Shown piece by piece: positions 27,016 through 35,331 of a stretch of DNA of 64,000 nucleotides. The position numbers and the translations under genes were made by a program. The notes beneath the pieces are model-generated. The model was not told the DNA's origin. It was given only the letters and a program-made list of their open reading frames with translations, and made no database searches. Numbering within the stretch: position 1 is the stretch's first letter; every line of letters begins with the position of its first letter. Source of the stretch: an archaeon (GTDB taxonomy: Archaea > Methanobacteriota_B > Thermococci > Methanofastidiosales > NM3); assembly GCA_004212155.1 (NCBI GenBank), contig RXIG01000001.1, positions 124,001 through 188,000 on the forward strand. Reading direction: 5' to 3'.

Positions 27016-27636
27016 ATGCTTAAGATCATCATAGCCGAAGCAGAGCTTGAACCAATGCCCCGCTCGCTTCGCAGCCTTCCAGTCATGAAGAAGAAATATG
27101 GACGAAAGGATGTGGTCCTGCTTGATAGCAACTACCATCATACCTCGATGCAGACACTCCCCGATGCATATCGAAGAGGGAGGCCGGACATCGTGCACGT
27201 CTGCCTGCTCAATGCCCTTGAGTCTCCGCTCAACAAGGACGGAGGGCTGGAGGTATACGTCCATACCCGCAATGACAAGGTCATATACATCGACCCGTCG
27301 TGGAAGGTCCCCAAATCATACAATAGATTCGTGGGATTGATGGAACAGCTCTTTTCAACCCGCCGCATCACAGCAGGTGATACCGAACTGCTCCGTATGG
27401 TGAACAAGACGTTGCCAGACCTCATCACCGAGGTATCCAGCGGCATGCCTGTCAAGGTGATGCACTACGAGGGCGCCCCGTATGAGCCGGACCCTGACGA
27501 GGTCCTCGTCATCGGAGGATTCCCTCATGGCGATTTTGTCAGCGACCTCCCCTTTTCGCGTTTTTCGATCCATGGCGAAGAGCTTGTGGCATGGGCAGTG
27601 CTCAACCATGTCGTATACGGCGCGCACGGTACATAG
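27016..27636 (+). CDS. nep1: rRNA pseudouridine N1-methyltransferase Nep1
   Basis: 206 aa SPOUT enzyme that methylates a pseudouridine in 16S rRNA and helps 30S assembly. Seen: LLDSNYHHTSM, RRGRPDIVHVCLLNALESPLN, LEVYVHTRNDKVIYIDP and the SAM-knot region VIGGFPHGDF. The TATA box sits 25 nt upstream, so it is probably leaderless. Confidence 0.96.
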   Translation: MLKIIIAEAELEPMPRSLRSLPVMKKKYGRKDVVLLDSNYHHTSMQTLPDAYRRGRPDIVHVCLLNALESPLNKDGGLEVYVHTRNDKVIYIDPSWKVPKSYNRFVGLMEQLFSTRRITAGDTELLRMVNKTLPDLITEVSSGMPVKVMHYEGAPYEPDPDEVLVIGGFPHGDFVSDLPFSRFSIHGEELVAWAVLNHVVYGAHGT

Positions 27637-27668
27637 GTTTAAATATTTCTCACATACTCTCATACGAT

Positions 27669-28304
27669 ATGAAGTGGAAGCGCCGAAGGCGCCAAAGACA
27701 AAAGATCGCTTCCAGGCACATATCCCGCCTCTTCGACCTTGCAATGGCATACGTGCATGAGAACCCGGCACGCGCCCGCCGCTATATCGAGATGGCGCGT
27801 TCCATCTCCCGCAAGCACAAGGTATCGTTTTCCAAGGAACAGAAACGGTCATATTGCGCGGCATGCAATCTCCCTCTCGTTACCGGTTCCACGGCACGGG
27901 TCAGGATCGGGCATGGCAGGGTGAGCATCACGTGCCTTTCGTGCGGACACGTTAAACGGTATCCCTACCGCAAGGAACGGCGCCTGGCGCGCACGCGCCG
28001 CCGTGGTTATGCAGAAACCAAGGTCAAGGGAGGGCTCGTCTGCGTTGATGTCACACTCGAGGGCCGTGCCATCAAAGACATACAGATAAGCGGTGATTTT
28101 TTCTTCTATCCGGAGGAGAAGCTCTCCTTGCTCGAAGATCGCATGCGCCATGTCCAGACGTTCAAGGTACGAGATGCCGTGCACGCATTCTTCGAGCAGG
28201 AGGGCGTGAAGGCGCCGGGCATGACGCCTGACGAACTTGCCGGCGCCATCATGCGCGCCTCAGGCAGGGCAATGCCCCTTAAAAGTTGGCCTTCACCGTC
28301 TTGA
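27669..28304 (+). CDS. rnp4: RNase P subunit Rnp4 fused to a lipoate-ligase C-terminal-type domain
   Basis: 211 aa in one frame. Residues about 1-110 are Rnp4/Rpp21: a basic helix RRRQRQKIASRHI, helical hairpin, and a zinc ribbon with CAAC and CLSC. Residues about 118-205 read as the Lip_prot_lig_C domain: KGGLVCVDVTLEGRAIKDI, ISGDFFFYPEE, and MTPDELAGAIM. In lipoate ligases this domain is needed to activate lipoate. No catalytic LplA domain is present. The fusion is unexpected. TATA box TTTAAATATTT (27638-27648) is about 25 nt upstream, which supports this start over longer frames. The 3' end overlaps mcm by 26 nt. Confidence 0.85.
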   Translation: MKWKRRRRQRQKIASRHISRLFDLAMAYVHENPARARRYIEMARSISRKHKVSFSKEQKRSYCAACNLPLVTGSTARVRIGHGRVSITCLSCGHVKRYPYRKERRLARTRRRGYAETKVKGGLVCVDVTLEGRAIKDIQISGDFFFYPEEKLSLLEDRMRHVQTFKVRDAVHAFFEQEGVKAPGMTPDELAGAIMRASGRAMPLKSWPSPS

Positions 28305-30327
28305 GGACACCAGCACGCGGTTCGAAGATGTCCCCGCCCCGCTTTAGTTCCTCGATGGCACGGACGATGAACTCCTTTCCGATGCCTGCCTCCTTTGCCG
28401 CCTTGACCACTTCCTCATACGGTGCTCCCTCGTCATAGTCCTGTTCGATCTTTTCGATAAGCTCATAGACCTGTATAATCTTTTGGCGCTGCGAGGTGGC
28501 CTTTCCAGTCATAAGGATATCAACGTCCATAGAGCCCGTTTCCTTGTCCATCATGATCTTTTCTATGACGCTTCGGTATAAGCTGATCGTGGCGTCAGCA
28601 TCTTCGGGCGTGACAACATTGGAGAGCCGCATGCGCGCTCTGGCCTCCGAAAGGCGGATCAATGCCTCGAGCTGTCGCGCCGTGATGGGGACCGCGCCAC
28701 CCTCTGCCCCCTGTTTGCGTATCGAGACGTAGAACTTGTGCAGTTTTTCCACTGTCTCCTTCATGAGCTCGGGATACACATTCCTCTTGGCATACGATAT
28801 GTACTTGACAAGGAACTCCGGCTCGAGGATGGGAGATATGTTTTCCTCGACACCGCTGTGGCTGTCGAGGATGTGTCGCGCGATGCGCGAGTCCTCCGCA
28901 TCGTTTGGCACGTCCTTGAGCACGAAGATGAGGTCGAATCGCGAGAGCAGAGAATGGGGAAGGTCGATCTGTTCGAGTTCGTTCTTATAGTTGTCGAATC
29001 TTCCAAGCTTCGGATTCGCAGCGGCAAGGATCGACGCCCTTGCATTAAGCGTCGCCACGATGCCCGCCTTGGCGATGCTGATCGTTTGCTGCTCCATCGC
29101 CTCGTGCACCGACGAACGGTCATCGGTGGTCATCTTGTCGATCTCATCGATACAGGCTATGCCCCCGTCGGCGAGCACGAGGGCACCTGCCTCTAGCGCC
29201 CAGCCGCCCGTTGTTTCATCCTTGACGACAGCCGCGGTAAGGCCGGCGCTTGACGTGCCCTTTCCTGAGGTGTAGACGCTACGCGGGGCGAGACGGGCGA
29301 CATATTGGAGGATCTGTGACTTGGCAACACCAGGATCACCGACGAGCAGCATATTGGAATCACCTCGCAATCTCGTGCCGTCGGGGAGCTCGCGCATCAC
29401 ACCTGCAAAGAGTTGGAGTGCTATTGCCTCCTTGACGTCGCTGAGGCCGTAGATAGAGGGGGATATGGACCCAACGACCTTCTGAACGATGTTCTCGTCC
29501 TGGGACAGCTCCCATATCCGCGCCTCGTCCTCATCGGTGATGAGCGTGTCGTCGACGTCCTTTTCGAGCACCTCGATGCAGTTCACCTCGATGTATTTGG
29601 AAAACGTTGTCTTCTTGACCTTGAACTGACTGTCCTGAACGGTCTTGAGGATGCCCGTGACGGTCACGCGTGAGCCTGCCTGGGCCATATCTACGATATC
29701 GTCGCGCAGCAGGCAGTTGATGTGCTGGGGCATGCGCCCTCCCTTGAGGGTCTCGGGACGCTCCTGCACCTTGATCAGCTGCCAGTCGATGAATCGCGAC
29801 TGATCTTCCAAAAGCTTGAAGGGACCTGACTTGCCGCATGCCGGATTGGGACATGCAGGGGGTTTCTTGAAGTTCGTCGAGTCCTGGCGTATGAAGATGA
29901 TCTCACCGCACCGTTCACATTCAAAGACCGCCTCTATGATCTCGGGCTTCACCTCGGAGGCCCGTCCTACGATGGCGATGATCTGTATGAGCTTGTGCAT
30001 ATCCTCCGTTCGTATCTGCCTGATCCCCTTATCGCGCGTGGCATCAAGATTGTGAAACCGTACATGAAGCGACTGGTCGGGAAACTCTGGCAAGGCCTCC
30101 TGGAGAACCTGTTCCGCGATGGGGATGACCTCAAGCGGCTTGTCGACCAGTTCGGTATAGATGTCCTGGTCATACGTTATGAGGTCGTCACAGTCGACGA
30201 CGAGGCTATGCGTGTCGTTCGCCCTCATATCCTCTATCTTCTTCTTGTACTTGGGAAACGATACGTCGGGATAAGTTTCGAAAAAATCCCTGAATCCGCT
30301 GATGATGGAATCGAAATCTACTGCCAT
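28279..30327 (-). CDS. mcm: Replicative helicase MCM
   Basis: 682 aa. The N-terminal DNA-binding part has a zinc finger (CERCG and CPNPACG near residues 135-165). The AAA+ core has Walker A GDPGVAKSQIL, Walker B CIDEIDKM, sensor 1 AAANP and arginine finger SRFDLIF. A C-terminal winged helix ends the chain. It unwinds DNA as a hexamer with GINS and Cdc45/RecJ. It overlaps the GINS gene by 10 nt. Confidence 0.98.
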   Translation of the reverse strand: MAVDFDSIISGFRDFFETYPDVSFPKYKKKIEDMRANDTHSLVVDCDDLITYDQDIYTELVDKPLEVIPIAEQVLQEALPEFPDQSLHVRFHNLDATRDKGIRQIRTEDMHKLIQIIAIVGRASEVKPEIIEAVFECERCGEIIFIRQDSTNFKKPPACPNPACGKSGPFKLLEDQSRFIDWQLIKVQERPETLKGGRMPQHINCLLRDDIVDMAQAGSRVTVTGILKTVQDSQFKVKKTTFSKYIEVNCIEVLEKDVDDTLITDEDEARIWELSQDENIVQKVVGSISPSIYGLSDVKEAIALQLFAGVMRELPDGTRLRGDSNMLLVGDPGVAKSQILQYVARLAPRSVYTSGKGTSSAGLTAAVVKDETTGGWALEAGALVLADGGIACIDEIDKMTTDDRSSVHEAMEQQTISIAKAGIVATLNARASILAAANPKLGRFDNYKNELEQIDLPHSLLSRFDLIFVLKDVPNDAEDSRIARHILDSHSGVEENISPILEPEFLVKYISYAKRNVYPELMKETVEKLHKFYVSIRKQGAEGGAVPITARQLEALIRLSEARARMRLSNVVTPEDADATISLYRSVIEKIMMDKETGSMDVDILMTGKATSQRQKIIQVYELIEKIEQDYDEGAPYEEVVKAAKEAGIGKEFIVRAIEELKRGGDIFEPRAGVLKTVKANF

Positions 30328-30770
30328 GCGTCTCCCTCGAACAATGAGCGCCCTATGTCTTCAACGAGCGATGAGAGCTTGACATAGAACTCAGCTTCCT
30401 TCGGTTGCATATACGCCTTGATGCTTTTAGGTTGATTGAGGTGTTTATGTATCTTTTCCAAGCGCACGTAAAGTAATTCCATGGTGGCCTGGCGCAGGCG
30501 TCCCTGCTCCTTTTCCTCCTTTTCTGTGGCGATCGAATGGGCAACGAGTTCATAGATGTTTGTTGGCAGTTCCTGCAGACCGGGTTGAGAACGTTCAGTC
30601 ATCACATATTTTCGCATCGCGGCGCTTGAAACACGGGGGATCTCGACCACTTCGTTGCGCTCGAGCACGTAGGCGATGTGCGGTGGCAATTCCTTCGTTT
30701 CGCCCTTCTTTATCACGACAGTGAGCAAGTCGGATTCGTACTGATATGTCTGCAGCCCCTTCACTTTCAT
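30318..30770 (-). CDS. GINS complex subunit, Gins23 type
   Basis: 150 aa. A small beta-rich B domain (about residues 1-48, ELPPHIAYVLERNEVVEI) precedes the helical A domain (about 65-145). The B-then-A order fits Gins23 rather than Gins15/51. Coupled to mcm, as in many archaea. ATG 30770. Confidence 0.8.
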   Translation of the reverse strand: MKVKGLQTYQYESDLLTVVIKKGETKELPPHIAYVLERNEVVEIPRVSSAAMRKYVMTERSQPGLQELPTNIYELVAHSIATEKEEKEQGRLRQATMELLYVRLEKIHKHLNQPKSIKAYMQPKEAEFYVKLSSLVEDIGRSLFEGDAWQ

Positions 30771-30894
30771 GTGCGGTACCCCGGGTTCATGCGTATGCTT
30801 GATGCATTAAAAAAATCTTCTCACATACCGACTGGTCCAGGTGTTCATAAAGATTGCTTCGACCCCTTCATGTCCACTGGAACTTTCTACTCAT

Positions 30895-30914
30895 TTTTGT
30901 TAAATTACCCAAAA
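30895..30914. promoter_or_regulatory. 20-bp dyad shared with the second ECF S-component gene
   Basis: TTTTG-TTA-AATT-ACC-CAAAA, 31 nt upstream of ATG 30945. The same arms, core and right spacer occur at 53853-53872, 32 nt upstream of the other S-component gene. Probably an operator or activator site; the regulator is unknown. Confidence 0.55.
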
Positions 30915-30944
30915 GCTTTTAACATCCGTGGGCATGGAGATACC

Positions 30945-31712
30945 ATGAAGCGCAACTCTCAAGAGATTGCCGTGATCGGACTCTTTATAGCACTTATCGC
31001 CGTTTTGCAGGTGTCCCCCCTCTACGTGCCTACGGCATGGGGAATGCGCATCGATATCGTCGCCGTGCCGGTGCTTGTGGCATTCTTCCTGTATGGCCTG
31101 CGCACAGCTCTTGCGGTCTCTGCCGGCATGTTCGTAGTGCTCTCCATCGTTGCTGCCGAATCGGTTATCGGCGCTTCGATGAAGTGGATAGCGACAGTAC
31201 CCATGGTAATCACTCCTGCAATCCTCAGATTGCAGGTAAGCAAGGAAAGCCTTCGAAACGACATAGGCACCATCGTAGGGGCCGTGATTAGCATCGTTGC
31301 ACTCATTGCACTCGTTGGCATCATGTACGAGATGGCGGGCTCCGAATCCCGGGAGCTGTATTCACCCTTCATCGTGCTCATCGCTTCCGCCGCGTTCTAT
31401 GGTGCTTTCTACATCGTCAGTCAGCGTCATGAACCACAAAGCCTCGGCATTTACAAGGAACCAAAGATGATTGCCACTGTGCTCATCCTCGCTGTCCTCG
31501 TACGGGGGATAACGACCACCGTTATCAACTATTACTTCACGCTACCCGTATTCTTCGACATACCCACGGCGGCGGCGCTCGAATGGGTACCGTGGTATGT
31601 GATGTTTGGCCTCAATGCCATACAGGGTGCGCTTGAGGTCACCGTTGCATGGCTGCTCGTGTTCAAGACGAAGGCATTTTCGTACGTGCAAAAAGCTTAT
31701 ATACAATCGTAA
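30945..31712 (+). CDS. ECF-transporter S-component-like membrane protein
   Basis: 255 aa with seven or so hydrophobic segments. The start EIAVIGLFIALIAVLQV, then GMRIDIVAVPVLVAFFLYGLR, resembles vitamin-specific S components of energy-coupling factor transporters (RibU-like), though this protein is longer than most. No EcfA or EcfT genes are in the window. ATG 30945 has GGAG upstream. The substrate is unassigned. Confidence 0.6.
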   Translation: MKRNSQEIAVIGLFIALIAVLQVSPLYVPTAWGMRIDIVAVPVLVAFFLYGLRTALAVSAGMFVVLSIVAAESVIGASMKWIATVPMVITPAILRLQVSKESLRNDIGTIVGAVISIVALIALVGIMYEMAGSESRELYSPFIVLIASAAFYGAFYIVSQRHEPQSLGIYKEPKMIATVLILAVLVRGITTTVINYYFTLPVFFDIPTAAALEWVPWYVMFGLNAIQGALEVTVAWLLVFKTKAFSYVQKAYIQS

Positions 31713-31724
31713 GCAGTGGGGCGT

Positions 31725-32306
31725 ATGGTACAGGCCGCGGTGCTCCTAAAGCTCGTGGACGCGAAATCACGCCTCGCTCCTTTTCTTTCCCTTGCTCAGC
31801 GCCAGACCATGGTATTGTACATGCTCTCGCATGTGCTCAACGTTCTTGAGGACGTGCCCACAATGATCCTTACACGATCGTTTTGCGCATTGGGTACGCG
31901 TAGCGACGAGGAAAACATCAACGAATGTATCGACATGGTGCGACGGTCGATCGATGACGACCTGGTCGTTGTCACGAGCGATCTGCCTTTTTTTAACAAA
32001 GAAGCGCTTCAGGCGCTTACAAGCGAACCTGAAACGCTGGCGATAGGACCCTCCCACAACGGTGGCACGAGTGGTCTTTTCATCCCTCGTTCGATCGATT
32101 TCTCGCCGCGTTTTGGAAGGGGGAGCCTCGAGCGGCATCGACAGCAGTCTGTGGAGAAAGGGCATACCATGCGTTTGGTCGATATGCCCGCATTCAGGGA
32201 TGTCGATACATGGGAGGATGTGGAATGGATATTTGAAAACGCACCTTCATCGGCCATAGGACGATTTTTGTCCGGATTGGCCAAGCGCCCTATAACTGCC
32301 TTTTGA
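31725..32306 (+). CDS. cofC: 2-phospho-L-lactate guanylyltransferase
   Basis: 193 aa. It activates phospholactate or a related acid with GTP for coenzyme F420 synthesis. Motifs: VLLKLVDAKSRLAPFLS, LVVVTSDLPFF, IGPSHNGGTSGLFI, FGRGSLERH and FRDVDTWEDV. ATG 31725 is chosen over GTG 31716. A TATA-like CTTATATACAA (about 31697-31707) precedes it. Indicates F420-dependent redox chemistry in this organism. Confidence 0.88.
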   Translation: MVQAAVLLKLVDAKSRLAPFLSLAQRQTMVLYMLSHVLNVLEDVPTMILTRSFCALGTRSDEENINECIDMVRRSIDDDLVVVTSDLPFFNKEALQALTSEPETLAIGPSHNGGTSGLFIPRSIDFSPRFGRGSLERHRQQSVEKGHTMRLVDMPAFRDVDTWEDVEWIFENAPSSAIGRFLSGLAKRPITAF

Positions 32307-32934
32307 CAGACATTATCTCGAGGATGCTTGCGCTGTCCTCCATTCGGTCAGAGATGCTGGCGACATTGAGCACGAAGTCGCGCAGCCATAGTTTTTCTGC
32401 AAGGTGCAGGTCACTGTTTTCAAAGATCGTCTTCCTGAGCTTGTACTCGATCTTGTCAACGACATGCTCCTTTCGCTCCACTTCCTGCGTTTCCTTGATC
32501 GTCATCTCCCTGTCGGTTCGGAAATAGACGATCGCCTTCTTGAGATTCTCGAAGGGGGATATGGTGTTCTCGACAAGCTCGGTGAATCCTGATGACATCG
32601 ACGAAGGTATGTGGGGATGCTCGAGCACGAGCGTGTTGATGTTGAACTTGGCCTTGTCGGCTATGTCGTCATACGTATAGCTGAACGTATAGATGTCATC
32701 CCTGTAGAGGGGCATGAAAGCACCCTCGTAGAGCTTCATCTGCACGGCCCGCTTCTTCTCGTCGGCGATGTGCTCATCATGCATGATCTCATCGCGTATG
32801 GACTCGCACTGGCATATGTCGTCGCTTAGGTACGAATCCATGCCCCTCTTGAAACCTCGGAGACACTTTTCGATGTGGACCGTATGTTCATCGATGATCG
32901 AGGAGACTTCCTTCTCCTTCTTTCCAAAAATCAT
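32290..32934 (-). CDS. DUF47/PhoU-like protein
   Basis: 214 aa, all helical: MIFGKKEKEVSSII at the start, then E-x3-D-type metal motifs (ECS/ESIRDEIMHDEHIADE, RKEHVVDKIEYKL, LRDFVLNVASISDRMEDSA). These proteins often regulate adjacent phosphate transporters; none is here. ATG 32934 is chosen since the TATA box ATATATA (32958-32964) lies 27 nt upstream, giving a leaderless mRNA. It converges with cofC, overlapping 17 nt. Confidence 0.85.
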   Translation of the reverse strand: MIFGKKEKEVSSIIDEHTVHIEKCLRGFKRGMDSYLSDDICQCESIRDEIMHDEHIADEKKRAVQMKLYEGAFMPLYRDDIYTFSYTYDDIADKAKFNINTLVLEHPHIPSSMSSGFTELVENTISPFENLKKAIVYFRTDREMTIKETQEVERKEHVVDKIEYKLRKTIFENSDLHLAEKLWLRDFVLNVASISDRMEDSASILEIMSVKRQL

Positions 32935-33066
32935 TGAATATAGATTCTTGTGAAAAAATATATACTTTTCCATGACGGGCCGTGTGCGAACACACATGTC
33001 GTGCACTAATTGATGGCACGTTCATATACGGTAAGCTTTTTATCTGTCCGATAAAATGAGTATGCA

Positions 33067-33360
33067 ATGGACAAGGAACGGGAAGTAGCAAGCATCTTCA
33101 AAGCCCTTTCAGACGAGAATCGGGTGAAGATTGTGGAATTCCTGCGAGAAGGGGAGCGGTGTGTTTGCGAGATCGTGCCCTTCATCGGCACTTCCCAATC
33201 CAATGTTTCTCAACATCTTCGCGTGCTGCGTGAGGCGGGCGTCATCGATTACCGCCGCGACGGAAAGAAGATCATGTACTTCGTTGTTTTCAAAGATGTC
33301 TTTGATATCCTCGACACTGTCTATGCAACGACCACGCAGATGATGAACGCTTCCGAATGA
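33067..33360 (+). CDS. ArsR-family transcriptional regulator
   Basis: 97 aa. SIFKALSDENRVKIVEFL, ERCVCEIVPFIGTSQSNVSQHLRVLREAGVI and KIMYFVV make the winged helix; the CVC pair at the start of the recognition region is the metalloid-sensing ELCVC-type site. TATA-like CTTTTTATC about 27 nt upstream suggests a leaderless mRNA. First gene of the permease-thioredoxin locus. Confidence 0.92.
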   Translation: MDKEREVASIFKALSDENRVKIVEFLREGERCVCEIVPFIGTSQSNVSQHLRVLREAGVIDYRRDGKKIMYFVVFKDVFDILDTVYATTTQMMNASE

Positions 33361-33404
33361 GCTAACTCTCTTGTGCATACCCTCCATACCAAAAGTTTTT
33401 TAAG

Positions 33405-33440
33405 CTAAATATAATCATATTAGTAATTACTTATATTTAG
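33405..33440. promoter_or_regulatory. Inverted repeat in the permease promoter
   Basis: CTAAATATAA (33405-33414) and TTATATTTAG (33431-33440) are perfect 10-bp complements, with GTAATTAC at 33423-33430 between them. It covers the likely TATA box and ends 10 nt before the permease ATG, a likely ArsR operator. Confidence 0.5.
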
Positions 33441-33450
33441 AGGGTTCAAC

Positions 33451-34494
33451 ATGGGGTACATAGAGCGTGCATTGGAATCTGGCATATCCGAACTCATCGA
33501 ATATCTCTCGGCACATACGCTGACATGCCTCGTGCCAGCGTTTTTCATCGCAGGCGCCATAGCGGTGTTCATATCAAAACAGGCCGTCGTCAAGTACTTT
33601 GGGTGCAATACGAAACGCTACATCTCCTATGGTGTGGCATCGATCTCCGGCGTAATCCTGGCTGCCTGTTCCTGCACCGTGATTCCTCTCTTTGCGGGTA
33701 TATGGAGGCGCGGTGCTGGCATTGGCCCGGCCAGTACGTTCCTCTATGCGGGTCCGGCCATAAACATACTTGCCATTTCCCTCACGGCCAAGGTGCTTGG
33801 ATTCGAGATAGGCCTTGCACGCGCCGTGGCAGCGATCATCATGGGCATCATGATAGGCCTCATCATGGAGTTTATCTTCGAGAGGCATAAGGGGGAACCC
33901 GAACAAACCCCCTCGGTAGCATGCGACATAGCCGAGGGCATCACTGGTAAGCGTTCAGTATACCTCTTCATAGTTCTCGTGCTCATACTCCTTGTCGGCA
34001 CTGCTGCTATTGGGACCTATGTCAAGGTGGCCGCAGTTCTGGCATTGGTGGCCGTCGTAGGCTGGATGACATATGCATGGCTGTCTCGTGAGGAGGCACG
34101 ATCGTGGGGCGAGGAGACATTCTCGCTTTTCAGGATGATATTCCCATTGCTTTTGATCGGCGTGTTCGCCGCCGGTCTGATAAAAGAGTTCCTCCCCCCT
34201 GCGTACGTAGCACAATATGTGGGATCGAACTCGATAGTGGCCAATCTCATCGCGTCCGTGGCCGGCGCGTTCATGTACTTTGCGACCCTTACCGAGGTGC
34301 CCATCATCGAGTCGCTGACAAGCCTTGGCATGCACAAGGGCCCTGAACTTGCCCTGTTGCTTGCAGGTCCGGCGTTGTCGTTGCCGAACATGCTCGCCAT
34401 CCGTCAGGTCATGGGCACGAAAAAGACAGTCACGTATATCGTCCTCGTCATCGTGTTCGCCACCATGTCGGGCATCATCTACGGGATGCTGTAG
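33451..34494 (+). CDS. DUF318/ArsP-type permease
   Basis: 347 aa, eight or more transmembrane helices in two related halves. ILAACSCTVIPLFAGIWRRGAGIGPAS carries the conserved Cys pair of the family; FLYAGPAINILAIS and AGPALSLPNMLAI are the paired half-repeats. ArsP members export organoarsenicals; other members are untested. GAGGG precedes the ATG. Context with ArsR and thiol-redox proteins supports metal or metalloid export, as inference. Confidence 0.88.
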   Translation: MGYIERALESGISELIEYLSAHTLTCLVPAFFIAGAIAVFISKQAVVKYFGCNTKRYISYGVASISGVILAACSCTVIPLFAGIWRRGAGIGPASTFLYAGPAINILAISLTAKVLGFEIGLARAVAAIIMGIMIGLIMEFIFERHKGEPEQTPSVACDIAEGITGKRSVYLFIVLVLILLVGTAAIGTYVKVAAVLALVAVVGWMTYAWLSREEARSWGEETFSLFRMIFPLLLIGVFAAGLIKEFLPPAYVAQYVGSNSIVANLIASVAGAFMYFATLTEVPIIESLTSLGMHKGPELALLLAGPALSLPNMLAIRQVMGTKKTVTYIVLVIVFATMSGIIYGML

Positions 34495-34500
34495 AGAAAC

Positions 34501-34540
34501 ATATAAGTACATTATCTTATACGTATATATTAATACTTGA
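34501..34540. promoter_or_regulatory. Palindromic promoter region of the mini-thioredoxin genes
   Basis: AAGTA (34505-34509) and TACTT (34534-34538) flank the palindrome TATACGTATA (34518-34527), nearly co-centred. The half-sites resemble those at 24099-24116. The GGAGG at 34546-34550 serves the first gene. Confidence 0.4.
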
Positions 34541-34558
34541 AAACTGGAGGAAGATCAG

Positions 34559-34819
34559 ATGGTCAAGATGGAGTTTTTCACTGCAGAACCACCTTGCGCG
34601 GGGTGCGTGGCCCTGCTCGAGCTCGCGGACAGGGTGGCAGAAGAGTACCCCGAAGTGGAGGTCGTCAAGAATGTGGGTATGTGCGACGAGTTCAGAAAAT
34701 ATGAGATCACCTACGTACCGGCATTGATCATAGAGGGCGGAAAGATCGCCTTCATGGGACTTTGCCCTAGCTACGACACGCTCGTCGCTGCACTGGCGGA
34801 GATGGGGGTGAAGCGATGA
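34559..34819 (+). CDS. Mini-thioredoxin 1
   Basis: 86 aa glutaredoxin-size thioredoxin fold. MEFFTAEPPCAGCVALLEL places CxxC near residue 13; the cis-Pro loop is YVPALII. First of three tandem paralogues, overlapping the next gene by 4 nt. Probably reduces disulfides or arsenic species for the adjacent permease system. Confidence 0.85.
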   Translation: MVKMEFFTAEPPCAGCVALLELADRVAEEYPEVEVVKNVGMCDEFRKYEITYVPALIIEGGKIAFMGLCPSYDTLVAALAEMGVKR

Positions 34820-35070
34820 TCAAGGTGGAGGTGTTCGCGTCGGAACCACCCTGTTCGGGAGGGAGATTGCTTCTCAAACTCATAGACAGGGTTCGGTCGG
34901 ACTTTGAGGACAAGGCCGAGTTCATCGTCCACAAGGGCGTCAACGATGCGACCGAAGCATACGGTCTTGCGACGACGCCGGCCATCATCATCGATGGCGA
35001 CATTCGGATCATTGGTGTTTGCCCAAGCGAGGAAACGTTACGAAATGCCTTTTTCGAGGCAGGATTGTGA
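34816..35070 (+). CDS. Mini-thioredoxin 2, resolving Cys missing
   Basis: 84 aa paralogue of its neighbours: VEVFASEPPCSGGRLLLKLID and cis-Pro TTPAIIID. The motif is CSGG instead of CxxC, so it keeps only the attacking Cys. It may bind a ligand, form mixed disulfides, or act as a monothiol partner. ATGA overlap upstream. Confidence 0.82.
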   Translation: MIKVEVFASEPPCSGGRLLLKLIDRVRSDFEDKAEFIVHKGVNDATEAYGLATTPAIIIDGDIRIIGVCPSEETLRNAFFEAGL

Positions 35071-35074
35071 TAAC

Positions 35075-35323
35075 ATGGTAGAGGAAATTATGGTATTTGG
35101 ACCAGAACCAGCATGTGTGAAATGCAAGAAAACGACCGAGGTCGCACAACAGGTGGCAGGTATGCTCGGCATCAACATGGCCAAGTATGACGTGCTATCA
35201 GAGGAAGCGGACAAGTATGGCATCATGCTCTCACCGGCCGTTGTATTCAAGGGGGAGGTGTTGGTATCCGGAAAGGTGCCCACCTTCGACTCCCTGAAGG
35301 AAATGGTCGAAAAGCGGATGTGA
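35075..35323 (+). CDS. Mini-thioredoxin 3
   Basis: 82 aa. IMVFGPEPACVKCKKTTEVAQ carries CVKC and MLSPAVVFKG the cis-Pro. It resembles the thioredoxin_3 type redox-active disulfide proteins of methanogens. Separated by 4 nt from gene 2. Confidence 0.87.
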   Translation: MVEEIMVFGPEPACVKCKKTTEVAQQVAGMLGINMAKYDVLSEEADKYGIMLSPAVVFKGEVLVSGKVPTFDSLKEMVEKRM

Positions 35324-35331
35324 ATGCCATC

